Source of the DNA: an uncultured Desulfovibrionaceae bacterium
GTDB taxonomy: Bacteria > Desulfobacterota > Desulfovibrionia > Desulfovibrionales > Desulfovibrionaceae
NCBI GenBank assembly: GCA_949299515.1
Contig: CASGAP010000011.1
Coordinates: 62,001-126,000, forward strand
DNA: 64,000 nt
Reading direction: 5' to 3'
Shown piece by piece: positions 7,924 to 21,425 of this stretch (position 1 is its first letter; each line of letters starts with the position of its first letter). The notes below the pieces were generated by a model that made no database searches, had not been told where the DNA came from, and worked only from the letters and a program-made list of their open reading frames with translations. A program made the translations under genes and the position numbers.

Positions 7924-9219
7924 ATGTTTGAAAGACCGCTAAAAATATTAATTGTACTGCCGCTGTACGGCGGCTCTTTGCCCATCGGCTATTACTGCGC
8001 CGATGCTCTGAAAGAACTCGGACATCATACAATACTTTTTGATGCCCCTAAATTTTTGGAAGCGCACTCCGCCCTGCGCAGCATGAATATCGGCCAGGAC
8101 AAGCTGAACAGCCTGGAACAGAGCTTTATACAGCTCCTTTCTCAGGCTGTCTATGCACAGGCGGAAGAAAGCAAACCAGACCTTGTTTTGGCCATGGCGC
8201 AGGCTCCGGTCAACAGGCTGCTCCTCAAAAAGCTGAAACAGGACAATATCCCTACAGCCATGTGGTTTGTGGAAGATTATCAGGTTTTTCCCTACTGGCA
8301 GATATTTGCGCCTTTATACGACTTTTTCTTTGTCATTCAAAAAGAACCTTTTCTGAACAAACTGCGGGGAGAAAAAAATGTAAACGCATTTTACCTTCCC
8401 ATGGCAGCCGATATCCATTTTCACAAGAAACAAGAACTTACCAAAGAAGAAGAAAAATTTTACGGGGCAGACCTTTCCTTTATGGGCGCAGGCTACCCAA
8501 ACAGACGCAGGGCTTTCCGCTCGCTTTTGAACCATAATTTCAAAATTTGGGGCAGCGATTGGAACGATGATGAACTTTTGGCAAAATATGTGCAAAAAAA
8601 CGGTCAGCGCATCAGTTCCGAGGAAAGTTTAAAGATATACAGCGCTTCAAAAATAAATCTCAATCTCCATTCAAGCATTCATGCGGACAAACTGATAAGC
8701 CACGGTGATTTTGTCAATCCGCGCACCTTTGAACTTGCGTCCATAGGCGCATTCCAGCTTACGGACAGACGTTCGCTTATGGACGAACTGTTTATCTGCT
8801 CCACCCTGAAAAATCCGCGGGACGACGCCGAACTGGCAGTTTTCGATTCCATGGAAGAACTGCAGGAAAATATCATTTTCTACCTGAACAATCCCGAACT
8901 CAGAGAAAAGATAGCGGAAAACGCCCGCAAACGGGTTCAAAAAGAACATACCTACACCCACAGAATGCAGACCATGCTGGACTGTATACGGGAAAAACTC
9001 CCGGATTTCGGAACGAAAGCACCGGAATTTGTTTGGGACAAAACAATAAATCCGCAGACACAGCAGGAAATTGCGGCTTTGCTGCAGGAACTCGGTCTGC
9101 CTCTCAATACGGATTTTGAAACGCTTATCGACAGCCTGCGGCAAAAAAACACCGTGCTGACTCCGACGGAAACAGCGCTTTTATTCCTGGCCGAATGGAA
9201 AAAATTCTACAATGCGTAA
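7924..9219 (+). CDS. CgeB-like glycosyltransferase
   Basis: The 431-residue protein resembles the CgeB/'glycosyl transferases group 1' family. It starts with a beta-strand-like segment ('LKILIVLPLYGGSLPIGYY') and has the acceptor/donor region 'GDFVNPRTFELASIGAFQLTDRR' around residue 265. It ends in a helix with 'KEHTYTHRMQTMLD', a motif shared with the paralogue at 15.2 kb. It is in an operon with the GT9 gene upstream and overlaps tilS by 8 bases. Sugar and acceptor are unknown. Confidence 0.75.
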   Translation: MFERPLKILIVLPLYGGSLPIGYYCADALKELGHHTILFDAPKFLEAHSALRSMNIGQDKLNSLEQSFIQLLSQAVYAQAEESKPDLVLAMAQAPVNRLLLKKLKQDNIPTAMWFVEDYQVFPYWQIFAPLYDFFFVIQKEPFLNKLRGEKNVNAFYLPMAADIHFHKKQELTKEEEKFYGADLSFMGAGYPNRRRAFRSLLNHNFKIWGSDWNDDELLAKYVQKNGQRISSEESLKIYSASKINLNLHSSIHADKLISHGDFVNPRTFELASIGAFQLTDRRSLMDELFICSTLKNPRDDAELAVFDSMEELQENIIFYLNNPELREKIAENARKRVQKEHTYTHRMQTMLDCIREKLPDFGTKAPEFVWDKTINPQTQQEIAALLQELGLPLNTDFETLIDSLRQKNTVLTPTETALLFLAEWKKFYNA

Positions 9220-10285
9220 CACCGTATTTTCTTATCAGAACAGCACGGAACTGCACCTGGGTACTTTACCCAAAAAATATGCGGATTTCTGTCTGGCAGT
9301 TTTTAGTAATATTCGGGAAAAATGCAGTATTACCAAGGAAAAACTCAAACAGACAACCTTTCTGACGGCTGTTTCAGGCGGCAGTGATTCCCTTGCCATG
9401 CTGGCTGTTTTTGCCGCCTGCCGGCAATATTTCGGATACGGCCTGCAGGCCGTGCATTACAACCACGGCATACGGCAGGAGAGCAATACGGAAGAAGTGC
9501 TTGTTGCAGAAATCTGCGCACGGCTGAACGTTCCATGCATTATAGGCCGCGGCAACACCCCGCAATATGCACAAATCAGCAAAATAGGATTGGAAGAAGC
9601 CGGAAGAAATCTGCGTTACGGCTTTTTTGCCGAACAGCAAACAAAATTTCCCGGTTCCCTGCTGTGCACCGCACACCATGCGGACGATTTATGCGAAGAC
9701 GTGCTGATGCGCCTTATCCGCGGCACTGTTTGGCCGCATTTGGCAGGACTTGCCTACTTCGACCCGGAACGGAACCTGCTGCGGCCGCTCCTGCATTACC
9801 GCAAAGAAGAGCTGCGCGAATTTATCGACACCCTGAACCTGCCCCATGCCGAAGACCCCAGCAACAGCGACCAAACATTTATGCGCAACAGAGTACGGCA
9901 TACCCTCATGCCGCTTCTGCTGAAAGAAAATCCCAAATTTATCGGACAAATCCTCAAACTGAAGCAAAGCGCGGAATACGACGAAGAACATTTTCGGCAC
10001 GAAACGGAAAATATTCTGCTGAACATAAAAAAAGACAGCGAAGCAGACAATCATTTTTCCCTGCCGCTGTCAGCCCTGCAGGATAAAGACAAAGCCGTAC
10101 GAATGCACTGTTACCACGCACTGCTGAAAAAAATGCCGTCATCGCACGCAATTCACGAAACCTTTGAACGGCTTGACAAAGCGGTCATGCAGAATAAAGG
10201 CGGCTCGGTATTCAAATTCAGCGGCAATGTGCGGATCAGCATTGAAAACAGCTGTCTGAACTGTTTTCTAAACCCTAGCGCTTAG
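9212..10285 (+). CDS. tilS: tRNA(Ile)-lysidine synthase TilS
   Basis: ATP-dependent enzyme that converts C34 of the CAU-anticodon tRNA(Ile) to lysidine, needed to read AUA codons. The PP-loop 'SGGSDS' is at residues 55-60, followed by 'VHYNHGIR' and 'CTAHHADDLCEDVLMRLIRG', all characteristic. 'DPSNSDQTFMRNRVRH' is the family substrate-binding stretch. Length 357 residues. The start overlaps the preceding glycosyltransferase, and the stop overlaps the end of convergent lptG by 11 bases, so no terminator separates them. Confidence 0.92.
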   Translation: MRNTVFSYQNSTELHLGTLPKKYADFCLAVFSNIREKCSITKEKLKQTTFLTAVSGGSDSLAMLAVFAACRQYFGYGLQAVHYNHGIRQESNTEEVLVAEICARLNVPCIIGRGNTPQYAQISKIGLEEAGRNLRYGFFAEQQTKFPGSLLCTAHHADDLCEDVLMRLIRGTVWPHLAGLAYFDPERNLLRPLLHYRKEELREFIDTLNLPHAEDPSNSDQTFMRNRVRHTLMPLLLKENPKFIGQILKLKQSAEYDEEHFRHETENILLNIKKDSEADNHFSLPLSALQDKDKAVRMHCYHALLKKMPSSHAIHETFERLDKAVMQNKGGSVFKFSGNVRISIENSCLNCFLNPSA

Positions 10286-11345
10286 AAAATCCGAGATAAA
10301 TTTTTAAATAACCAAGCGCAAACAGCAGCACGCAGGGAAACCATGCCGCAAAAGCCGGCGGCAGTTTTCCGCTCTGCCCCAAAGAAACGCCGAGCATACT
10401 CAGCACATAACTCAAAAACGATGTAACCACAGCCAAAATAACAGCCAAATACACGTTTTCCTTATAAGAAATAATCGCAACGGCCAAAACCGCAAAGACA
10501 ACGATCATTACGGAATACGTAATCTTGCTGTGCCAAACCGTAAGCATATTTTCTATGTTGGAACCGGAATTGCGCAAACGCTCAATGGCCTCACCCAACA
10601 CAAAAAACGACAAGGTCTGCGGATTGTCTTCCTGATTGCTGATAAAATAAAAACGCACGGTCTGATTTATAGGCAAAACCGCCGTTTGCACAAAATGCTC
10701 CGCATACTGTTCCGGAATATAGCGCACGGCATTTTCCAACTTCCAGGCGCCTTTTTCCACTTCAAAACGCTCGGCGCGTACAATTTCCTCAATAGTTTTG
10801 GAATCCGCGGAAAGCTTATAGGCAGCCAAATCTTCTCCGTGGCCGCTCTCATACACAACGCCGAGGTTTACCAAATACTCTTCATCCACAAACCATAAAT
10901 TTTCCAGGGAATTTTCAATGAATACCCGTTCCCTGATATCGTATTTCCAAAGCGTCAGCGCTTTTTGTTCCGCAACGTTCATTACCAGCTGCGACAGCAA
11001 AAACTGTGCTCCTGCCCAAAAGATGCCGATAAAAATAAGATTTTTGGTGATAGTATAGACAGACACGCCGCCCGCCTGCAGAGCTATGCTTTCCCTGGAA
11101 GAAACCATAATGGACAAAAAAATTACCGAGGCCAGCAAAAATACTGCCGGCAGCGTTTGGGAAACAATAAAAGGCAGCTTCAAAAAATAATATTCCAGCG
11201 CATAGATCAGCGGTTTTTTGGAGGCCATAAAAATATCCGCTTTTTCTATCAAATCAATAAGAATAAAAATGCTGATGCCGATCGCCAATGTCATAAAAAC
11301 AAGGCGGCTGTGATTTTTTATCATGTATTTTGTCAATAATTTCAT
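10275..11345 (-). CDS. lptG: LPS export permease LptG
   Basis: One of the two inner-membrane permeases that, with LptB and LptC, extract lipopolysaccharide from the inner membrane for transport to the surface. The 356-residue protein has the YjgP/YjgQ layout: N-terminal transmembrane segments, a periplasmic jellyroll (about residues 125-260) and three C-terminal membrane segments. It begins one base after the lptF stop on the minus strand. LptG versus LptF is assigned by position as second of the pair; the order could be reversed in name. Confidence 0.85.
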   Translation of the reverse strand: MKLLTKYMIKNHSRLVFMTLAIGISIFILIDLIEKADIFMASKKPLIYALEYYFLKLPFIVSQTLPAVFLLASVIFLSIMVSSRESIALQAGGVSVYTITKNLIFIGIFWAGAQFLLSQLVMNVAEQKALTLWKYDIRERVFIENSLENLWFVDEEYLVNLGVVYESGHGEDLAAYKLSADSKTIEEIVRAERFEVEKGAWKLENAVRYIPEQYAEHFVQTAVLPINQTVRFYFISNQEDNPQTLSFFVLGEAIERLRNSGSNIENMLTVWHSKITYSVMIVVFAVLAVAIISYKENVYLAVILAVVTSFLSYVLSMLGVSLGQSGKLPPAFAAWFPCVLLFALGYLKIYLGFSKR

Positions 11346-11346
11346 C

Positions 11347-12513
11347 TTATTGAACCTTTTTCAGCTTTTTGCGCAGGCGATAAAAAAACGTAAAGTTAAG
11401 CCAGGACGGAAAACGCTCGTTGGCGGACAAATATACCCCATACAGACTGAGCGCAAAGAAAAACAGCACCGGCAGCCATATGGTCAAATACGGGTTCATG
11501 CCGCTGTATTCGGCCAAATTCATGCCAAGCGACACAAGAACATAATAGGTAAAGAAAATAATAAGCGCCAGCACAAGCCCGGACTGTCTGTGCATACCCT
11601 GAAACGAAGAAGCAATAGGCACGGCAAAAATTGTCAGCACCAAACAGGAAAGCGGAAAAAGCCAGCGTTTGTGCATTTCCACTTCAATTTTTTTAGCTAG
11701 AAAAACATTGCTTTCGGAAATTTTCGGCAAATCAAAAGCAGCAAGATCGCTCCAGCCCATTTCTTTCGGCTGAATGGCTCCCAAGTCCAAACCTTTAAAC
11801 AAACTGCTCAAAGAAAAACGCATCACATATTCTTCAAAAAGCAGCTTGGTTATCTGCTGTTCCTTTTCCGAATAAATAGTGCCGTCTTTCAGCAGCATGA
11901 CGATATCGCCTTTTAAATAATCCACGGTTAAATTGCCGCGCGGAGCCAAAATCGTCAATGTCACGCCTTCTTTGCCGGAATCTTCAACCATAACATCGGC
12001 AAGAGAACCGTTGCGCACGTCAACCTGTTTGGCAAAAAAAACAAGATTGGGAATATCCTGATTAAAAACACCGGGCTGAAGCGCAATATTAACACGATTC
12101 TGCGCGATATCGAGTATATGCGAACGGAAATTGGCGGCACCGCCTGCAATAAGCGAAAAAGAAATCCAAAAACACAGCGCCGTACACAGCACACCAAAAA
12201 GCAAAGGAGCCTTAAACATCTGATACAGGCTTATTCCCCCGGCTTTCAGCGCTATCAGTTCCTTATCCGAACCCATGCGCAGAAATGTAAGAAAAACCGC
12301 AAGCATTGCCGAAACAGGCATCATAATCAGCAAAAAACTCGGACTCAAATACAAAAAAACAAGCAAAGTGTCCAAAAAACCGAGTTCCAGCCCCATCAGC
12401 GTATCTTTAAGCTGCAAAGCCCTTCCCATAAGCACAAAGGCCATAAGCACAATAACGCTTATGACAAAAACCTTTACACACTCAAAAAAGATACGCCGAT
12501 TGAGCAGACACAT
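11347..12513 (-). CDS. lptF: LPS export permease LptF
   Basis: The 388-residue YjgP-family permease has N-terminal membrane helices, a beta-rich periplasmic domain and C-terminal helices ending in a basic tail ('FTFFYRLRKKLKK'). The segment 'LIALKAGGISLYQMFKAPL' is the conserved cytoplasmic coupling region that contacts the LptB ATPase in this family. Its ATG overlaps the stop of the UPF0173 gene (TAATG), implying coupled translation. With lptG it forms the second half of a minus-strand operon. Confidence 0.85.
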   Translation of the reverse strand: MCLLNRRIFFECVKVFVISVIVLMAFVLMGRALQLKDTLMGLELGFLDTLLVFLYLSPSFLLIMMPVSAMLAVFLTFLRMGSDKELIALKAGGISLYQMFKAPLLFGVLCTALCFWISFSLIAGGAANFRSHILDIAQNRVNIALQPGVFNQDIPNLVFFAKQVDVRNGSLADVMVEDSGKEGVTLTILAPRGNLTVDYLKGDIVMLLKDGTIYSEKEQQITKLLFEEYVMRFSLSSLFKGLDLGAIQPKEMGWSDLAAFDLPKISESNVFLAKKIEVEMHKRWLFPLSCLVLTIFAVPIASSFQGMHRQSGLVLALIIFFTYYVLVSLGMNLAEYSGMNPYLTIWLPVLFFFALSLYGVYLSANERFPSWLNFTFFYRLRKKLKKVQ

Positions 12514-13199
12514 TAGAATTCTACACTCGCATTGGGTTCAAGGAATACAAGCTTTGTTTCAGGAGAAAACTGCTGCAGATTTTTTGCAAATTCAGCAGTA
12601 TCCTGACAAAGCAGCGGAAATGTTCTATAATGCATCGCAATTACATTTTTTGCTTCCAAATAATGGCAGGCCTTTGCGGCATCAAGGCTGTCCATGGTAA
12701 AATGGCCGCCGATAGGAAGCAGAGCAACGTCAATATTATGCCGTTCGGCAAGAAGCGCCATATCGCCGAAAAGCGCCGTATCGCCCGCATGATAAACGGT
12801 AAATCCGTCAGGATCTTTAATAATGAAACCAACACAGGAACCATGGCCAGTAGAATGCAGGGCATGAGTCATGGTAATGGAAAAATCGCCGAATTTCACG
12901 GTTCCGCCGATATTCATGCCGTTGCCGCCAAACATAATCTGTTCGGCATTCACGCCTTGGCCTGCCAAATGATAGCAAAGATCGGCAATAGCAAGCAGCT
13001 GCGTTTTGCCGTTTTTCATGATTTCAATAGTATCTCCCAAATGGTCGCCGTGATCATGCGTAACCAGCAGCAAATCCGGATTCACATAATCTTTTGTGTC
13101 ACCGCAAAGAAGATTGCCGGTAAAAAAGGGGTCAATTAAAATCTTCGTATTATGGGATGAAAGTTCAAATGCAGAATGTCCAAGCCAGGTAATTTTCAT
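12513..13199 (-). CDS. Metal-dependent hydrolase, UPF0173 family
   Basis: The 228-residue metallo-beta-lactamase-fold protein has the metal-binding motif 'THDHGDHLGD' near residue 60 and later histidines in 'HALHSTGHGSCVGF', 'YHAGDTALFGDM' and 'AMHYRTFPL', the UPF0173 (YtkL-like) pattern. The cellular substrate of this family is not established. I use the ATG at 13199 ('MKITWLGHSAFELSSHN', the family start); a longer frame begins at 13256 but runs into ruvC. The start overlaps the ruvC stop by 4 bases (ATGA). Confidence 0.88.
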   Translation of the reverse strand: MKITWLGHSAFELSSHNTKILIDPFFTGNLLCGDTKDYVNPDLLLVTHDHGDHLGDTIEIMKNGKTQLLAIADLCYHLAGQGVNAEQIMFGGNGMNIGGTVKFGDFSITMTHALHSTGHGSCVGFIIKDPDGFTVYHAGDTALFGDMALLAERHNIDVALLPIGGHFTMDSLDAAKACHYLEAKNVIAMHYRTFPLLCQDTAEFAKNLQQFSPETKLVFLEPNASVEF

Positions 13200-13708
13200 A
13201 ATAACTCCTTTCGTTTTCCGGTAATACTGTAAAAATGACGCATAGAAGAATGACAAACGGCAATTCCCAATGCGTCAGTAGTATCCAACCGTAATTTTTT
13301 GCAGTTGATATTCAAAATTTTACCTATCATAAATGCCACCTGTTCCTTATCGGCTCGCCCTGTGCCGACCAAAGCTTTTTTAACCGAAGTAGGGGCATAA
13401 TCAAAAACAGGAATGCCAAAATGGGCACAGGCCGCAACGGCAACACCGCGCGCCTGGCCCAATTTTAAAGCCGTCAATGCGTTGCGTGCGGTAAAAACCT
13501 GTTCCACCGCCGCTTCATCAGGCATATAATAATCTATAATATCAACAAGCTGCAGATAAATATACGAAACCCGTTCCGCAAAAGTATCTTTCCCCCTGCC
13601 TGCGGGGCGTATTACGCCGCAGTCCACAAGGGAAAGCTTTCCGGACAGTTCTTCGACAACACCCCAACCCGTAAAGGACGAACCGGGGTCAATTCCGATA
13701 ATTTTCAT
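13196..13708 (-). CDS. ruvC: Holliday junction resolvase RuvC
   Basis: Endonuclease that cuts Holliday junctions during recombination. The 170-residue protein shows 'IGIDPGS' at the start and all four catalytic acids expected from E. coli RuvC: Asp7, Glu69, Asp142 and Asp145 ('LRLDTTDALGIAVCH'). Normal family length. A hairpin terminator lies between it and yebC, so it may have its own promoter or depend on read-through. ruvA and ruvB are not in the window. Confidence 0.95.
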   Translation of the reverse strand: MKIIGIDPGSSFTGWGVVEELSGKLSLVDCGVIRPAGRGKDTFAERVSYIYLQLVDIIDYYMPDEAAVEQVFTARNALTALKLGQARGVAVAACAHFGIPVFDYAPTSVKKALVGTGRADKEQVAFMIGKILNINCKKLRLDTTDALGIAVCHSSMRHFYSITGKRKELL

Positions 13709-13710
13709 AA

Positions 13711-13739
13711 CAAAATCAGGGAAGCAAAAACTTCCCTGA
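13711..13739 (-). terminator. Hairpin between yebC and ruvC
   Basis: Stem TCAGGGAAG / CTTCCCTGA (13716-13739) with a six-base loop. On the minus strand it is followed by a short TTTT run, so it is a weak or partial terminator (attenuating) for yebC. Confidence 0.6.
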
Positions 13740-13743
13740 CGTC

Positions 13744-14481
13744 TTATCCTTCAAAATCGTCTGGCAAATCAAAGTTAAAGTACACATTCTGCACATCGTC
13801 CAAATCTTCAAGCGCATCATTGAAACGGATAAGCTTTTCTGCAGTTTCCTTGTCAACGGGCACAAGATTTTTCGGAACAAAGGCAAGACTTGCGGATTCC
13901 ATTTCCGCACCTTGTTTTTCCAAAGCGTCACGCACAAGGTTAAAATCTTCCATGGCAGTATGAATGCTCCAAAATTCATCATCATCCTGCACATCGTCGG
14001 CACCGGCTTCAAGAGCCATATTCATAACAGCGTCTTCTTCTGGATACTTTTCCTTGGGAAGCGTAATAACGCCGAGTCTGTCAAACATCCAGCTCACGGA
14101 ACCGCTTTCGCCCATGGAACCGCCGTGTTTGGTGAACAGGTGACGTACTTCCGCAACGGTACGGTTTTTATTGTCGGTTGCGGTTTCCACAACAACGGCA
14201 ACACCGCCTGCGGCATAACCTTCATAAGTAATTTCCGTCAAATCGCCGCCGGCATCTTGGCCGGTTCCTTTGCGAATGGCAGCTTCAATTTTATCTTTGG
14301 GCAAGTTAATGCTCTTTGCGGCAGCAATGGCAGCGCGAAGACGCGGATTGCCGGCAGGGTCACCGCCGCTTTTTGCAGCGATAATGATTTCTTTCGCCGC
14401 TTTGGTAAATTCTTTACCGCGTTTTGCGTCCTGACGGCCTTTACGGTGCTGAATATTAGCCCACTTACTATGTCCTGCCAT
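13744..14481 (-). CDS. yebC: YebC/PmpR family protein
   Basis: The 245-residue protein starts '[22 protein letters not shown]' and contains '[30 protein letters not shown]', the hallmark of the YebC family. Members act as DNA-binding regulators (PmpR) or, as shown more recently for several, as ribosome-associated factors easing translation of proline stretches; the sequence does not tell which applies. It stands upstream of ruvC, a common bacterial arrangement. Its start is 15 bases after the rlmE stop. Confidence 0.93.
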   Translation of the reverse strand: MAGHSKWANIQHRKGRQDAKRGKEFTKAAKEIIIAAKSGGDPAGNPRLRAAIAAAKSINLPKDKIEAAIRKGTGQDAGGDLTEITYEGYAAGGVAVVVETATDNKNRTVAEVRHLFTKHGGSMGESGSVSWMFDRLGVITLPKEKYPEEDAVMNMALEAGADDVQDDDEFWSIHTAMEDFNLVRDALEKQGAEMESASLAFVPKNLVPVDKETAEKLIRFNDALEDLDDVQNVYFNFDLPDDFEG

Positions 14482-14496
14482 ATATCCTCCAAATAC

Positions 14497-15099
14497 TTAT
14501 TTATTTTTATTTCCTGTAAACCCAAGCCCCACCTGAAAAATTTCCTTGCTTTCGGCGCGCGAGCTTTGCGGTTTAAATGTTTTTACGCTTGCGAATATGG
14601 GACGCATGGCTTTGACCAAATCCTGAAAATCAGGCCCCATAAAAATTTTTGTAATGAAATTGCCGCCCGGTTTCAGATATTTTTCAGCAACCTGCACGGA
14701 CTCCAGGCACAGCTCCAACGAACGTGCCTGATCCGTAAATTTCGTACCCGTGGTACGCGGCGCCATATCGCTTATCACCATATCAAAAGGCCCGATTTCT
14801 TCCAAAAGCGCTTCAAATTCCGGACTCCGTTCAAAAACGTTTTCCTGCAGAAAACGGACATTGGCAGGAAAAACCGTTTCCGTCGTCTGCAAATCGCAGG
14901 CAAGTACAAGACCGTTTTCCCCAACTTTTTCGGCAGTATACAAAGACCATGACCCGGGAGCCGCTCCCAAATCAAGCACTTTCATACCGGGTTTGAAAAG
15001 TCGAAAACGCTTGTTCATTTCCTGAAGTTTATATACGGAACGCGCAGGATAATTTTCCTTTTTCGCCTTTAAAAAATAATAATCACGATATTCTTTCAT
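14497..15099 (-). CDS. rlmE: 23S rRNA 2'-O-methyltransferase RlmE (FtsJ/RrmJ)
   Basis: SAM-dependent enzyme that methylates the ribose of U2552 in 23S rRNA. The 200-residue protein carries the SAM motif 'VLDLGAAPGSWSLYT' and the K-D-K-E catalytic set: Lys24 ('ARSVYKL'), Asp in 'ISDMAPR', Lys in 'FITKIF' and Glu in 'SRAESKEIF'. The start at 15099 ('MKEYRDYYFLKAKKENYPAR') fits the family; an open frame continues upstream to 15210 but is AT-rich and unlike coding sequence. First gene of a minus-strand series ending with lptG. Confidence 0.92.
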   Translation of the reverse strand: MKEYRDYYFLKAKKENYPARSVYKLQEMNKRFRLFKPGMKVLDLGAAPGSWSLYTAEKVGENGLVLACDLQTTETVFPANVRFLQENVFERSPEFEALLEEIGPFDMVISDMAPRTTGTKFTDQARSLELCLESVQVAEKYLKPGGNFITKIFMGPDFQDLVKAMRPIFASVKTFKPQSSRAESKEIFQVGLGFTGNKNK

Positions 15100-15187
15100 A
15101 TTTGCTTTACTAATAAAAAAGTTAGAGCTATACTTTTTTCGAGTTTGTAAGTATAACGTATTTTTTTTACTAAGCCAAGAATTTTTA

Positions 15188-16756
15188 ATGAGCCTTAAAT
15201 TTATGAGCACAGCTTCTGCGGACAGAAAATATATTTTTGACGAATTAAGCAGAAAAAAAACCTTGCTGCAGGGCGAATTTGCATATATTGCGGTAGATTT
15301 TCAAAATTTAAGCTCTTTCCCCGAAAACCCGAAAAAAACTCCCTGCACCCGAAATAATCTTTTGCTGCTCGGACTGGGAGCTGACATAAAAGATATTCTC
15401 CCTTACTGTGAAAACAAAAAAAACATTTACTGGCTGGACTGTCCCGATTTTTTAAAACAATCTCCCCAAGCTCCGCCCGAAGATTTTATACAGCTCTCGC
15501 CTGAAGAACTGCCGCGGCTCTGCTCCCCGGATTTTTTTGCGCACACAGATATTCTCTTTTACAGACAAAATATTCAGCTTTTCCCGCGTTTTTGGAACAA
15601 TATCCTGATCAGCCTGCGCAGCTTTGCCGTCCCTGCCTCCCTGCCGCCGCATACAGACCGGCACATCTTCCTTACAGGCGGGAAAACCGACCTGCTGCAC
15701 GCCGAACTTATGCAAGCCATAAGAGAAATCGGGTTCATTCCTGTCGAAACCGAAAACAAATCCCTGCAGGAACTTCTCGAACTTCTTGACAGAAACCCGC
15801 CCTGTCTGTTTCTGTCCGTAAACGCACAGTCCCTTGACGGTAACGGAACCCTAGCCGAATATCTCAGACAAAAGCATATTCCGCTGGCTCTCTGGTTCGT
15901 GGACAATCCATGGAACATACTTTCCAATTTTGCACAGGACTGGTGGAAAGACTGTCCGATTTTCCTGACAGATTTTACTTTTGCCGAAGAACTTGCAGGC
16001 GAAGGAGCAAAAAACCTGTATCCCCTTCCCCTTGCAGGACACGGCATTGCCTGCACATACCGCAGTCTGCCGTCCATTCCGCTTTTTTTCGTCGGCAATT
16101 CAGCCTTTGCCAACAAACAGCTATACTTCAGCGGCTGCAAACTGGAACAGGATTTTAAACAAAACCTGTACAGCACCATAAAAAAACAGCTGTCGGAAAA
16201 AAAATCCCTGCCTGACTTTCACAGCCTGCGGCAGCAGCTTTTTCCGCAAGATCCGCTCTGGCCCGGGAAAAAACAGCGTCTGGCAAGTTATGCCGCCGCC
16301 AAAGCCGACCTCTGCCTGCGCAGACTTTGGCTTGACCCCCTAAGCCCCATAATCCATATCATGGGCGACAGCGCCTGGCAAAACATTCTGACAATGCCCC
16401 ATACCTTTTATCCGCCATGCAGCTACTATCATGACCTGCCAAATTACTACCGAACCGCACTTTTTACCCTGAACCTGACAAGCCTGCTCATGCCCGGCAA
16501 TTTAAGCCAGCGGCATTTCGATGTATGGAACAACGGAGGTTTTCTGCTCAGCTCCCCCAGCTCGGGCATGAATATTTTTCCGTCGGACGTTGTCAGCCTC
16601 ATAACCGTAAAAAGTCCCGAATCCTGTCTTAAAAGACTGGAACTTTTAATGGCCAATCCCGCACTCAAACACGATGTCCAAACAACCATGCGCCAAGAAA
16701 TCCAAGAAAAACACACCTACGTACACCGCCTGCGCACTATCCTGGAACACGTCTGA
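15188..16756 (+). CDS. CgeB-like glycosyltransferase, second copy
   Basis: The 522-residue protein shares with the gene at 7924 the C-terminal organisation 'SQRHFDVWNNGGFLLSS' then 'EIQEKHTYVHRLRTIL', typical of CgeB-like glycosyltransferases. Its N-terminal 200 residues differ and include 'ILLDRNPPCLFLSVNAQSLDG'-like strand/turn features of a Rossmann domain. In this family the C-terminal part binds the donor. It is divergent from rlmE with only 88 bases between them. No good ribosome site precedes the ATG at 15188; the ATG at 15203 is an alternative. Substrate unknown. Confidence 0.7.
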   Translation: MSLKFMSTASADRKYIFDELSRKKTLLQGEFAYIAVDFQNLSSFPENPKKTPCTRNNLLLLGLGADIKDILPYCENKKNIYWLDCPDFLKQSPQAPPEDFIQLSPEELPRLCSPDFFAHTDILFYRQNIQLFPRFWNNILISLRSFAVPASLPPHTDRHIFLTGGKTDLLHAELMQAIREIGFIPVETENKSLQELLELLDRNPPCLFLSVNAQSLDGNGTLAEYLRQKHIPLALWFVDNPWNILSNFAQDWWKDCPIFLTDFTFAEELAGEGAKNLYPLPLAGHGIACTYRSLPSIPLFFVGNSAFANKQLYFSGCKLEQDFKQNLYSTIKKQLSEKKSLPDFHSLRQQLFPQDPLWPGKKQRLASYAAAKADLCLRRLWLDPLSPIIHIMGDSAWQNILTMPHTFYPPCSYYHDLPNYYRTALFTLNLTSLLMPGNLSQRHFDVWNNGGFLLSSPSSGMNIFPSDVVSLITVKSPESCLKRLELLMANPALKHDVQTTMRQEIQEKHTYVHRLRTILEHV

Positions 16757-16783
16757 TTTTTTATTTTTATATTATATTTTTTT

Positions 16784-16815
16784 GCAGAGAAAACTTTTGA
16801 AAAAGTTTTCTCTGC
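16784..16815. repeat. Perfect inverted repeat with AAACTTTT-GA-AAAAGTTT core (copy 1)
   Basis: A 15-bp perfect stem (GCAGAGAAAACTTTT) with a two-base loop. The core recurs at 16943-16979 and 44966-45002. It may end transcription of the glycosyltransferase upstream, but no T tract follows it directly on either strand. Confidence 0.75.
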
Positions 16816-16942
16816 ACTCTTTCAAAACTTTTTAATATGCACGCTGCCCCTGCCAAAACCTATCCAACCTGCCCGACAAACTCCCGATAACACGTTGCCG
16901 TCTGACCGAACGCAGTCCAGAATGAAAAGTTTTGTAAGGGGG

Positions 16943-16979
16943 TTCGGGGGAGAAACTTTTTCAAAAGTTTTCCCCCGAA
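16943..16979. repeat. Imperfect inverted repeat, AAACTTTT family (copy 2, opposite orientation)
   Basis: TTCGGGGG and AAACTTTT arms pair with AAAAGTTT and CCCCCGAA around a TC centre, with one bulge. It lies between the convergent glycosyltransferase and ligA genes, about 25 bases beyond the ligA stop. With copy 1 it fills most of the 245-base gap; no gene is seen there. Confidence 0.7.
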
Positions 16980-17001
16980 AAACCAAAAATAATTATAAGC
17001 A

Positions 17002-21154
<4,153 letters not shown>

Positions 21155-21425
21155 ACTCTGAATATAAAACTCTCATGCAAAAATAACTGACTGTTTCCGC
21201 AAAAACACCGTAAAGCTGCCGCAACAAAATCAATAGGCTTACGATATGCGGGGACTGATTTGTTGTATAATCAACCGCATTAATATGCAAGCAAAACGCA
21301 CCCCCAAAAAAGGAGTCGTTTACAAAATATTTTTTCAATAAAATTAATTAAATAAGAATGTTACAAATAAAAATATTTTTAAAACAATAATTAACGATAA
21401 AATTTGTCTGCCGTCATTATTTTCC
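21155..21425. other. Non-coding gap between uvrB and the MFS gene
   Basis: 271 bases, strongly AT-rich toward the right half. It must hold the uvrB promoter (minus strand). No convincing gene, tRNA or terminator is visible. Confidence 0.5.
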
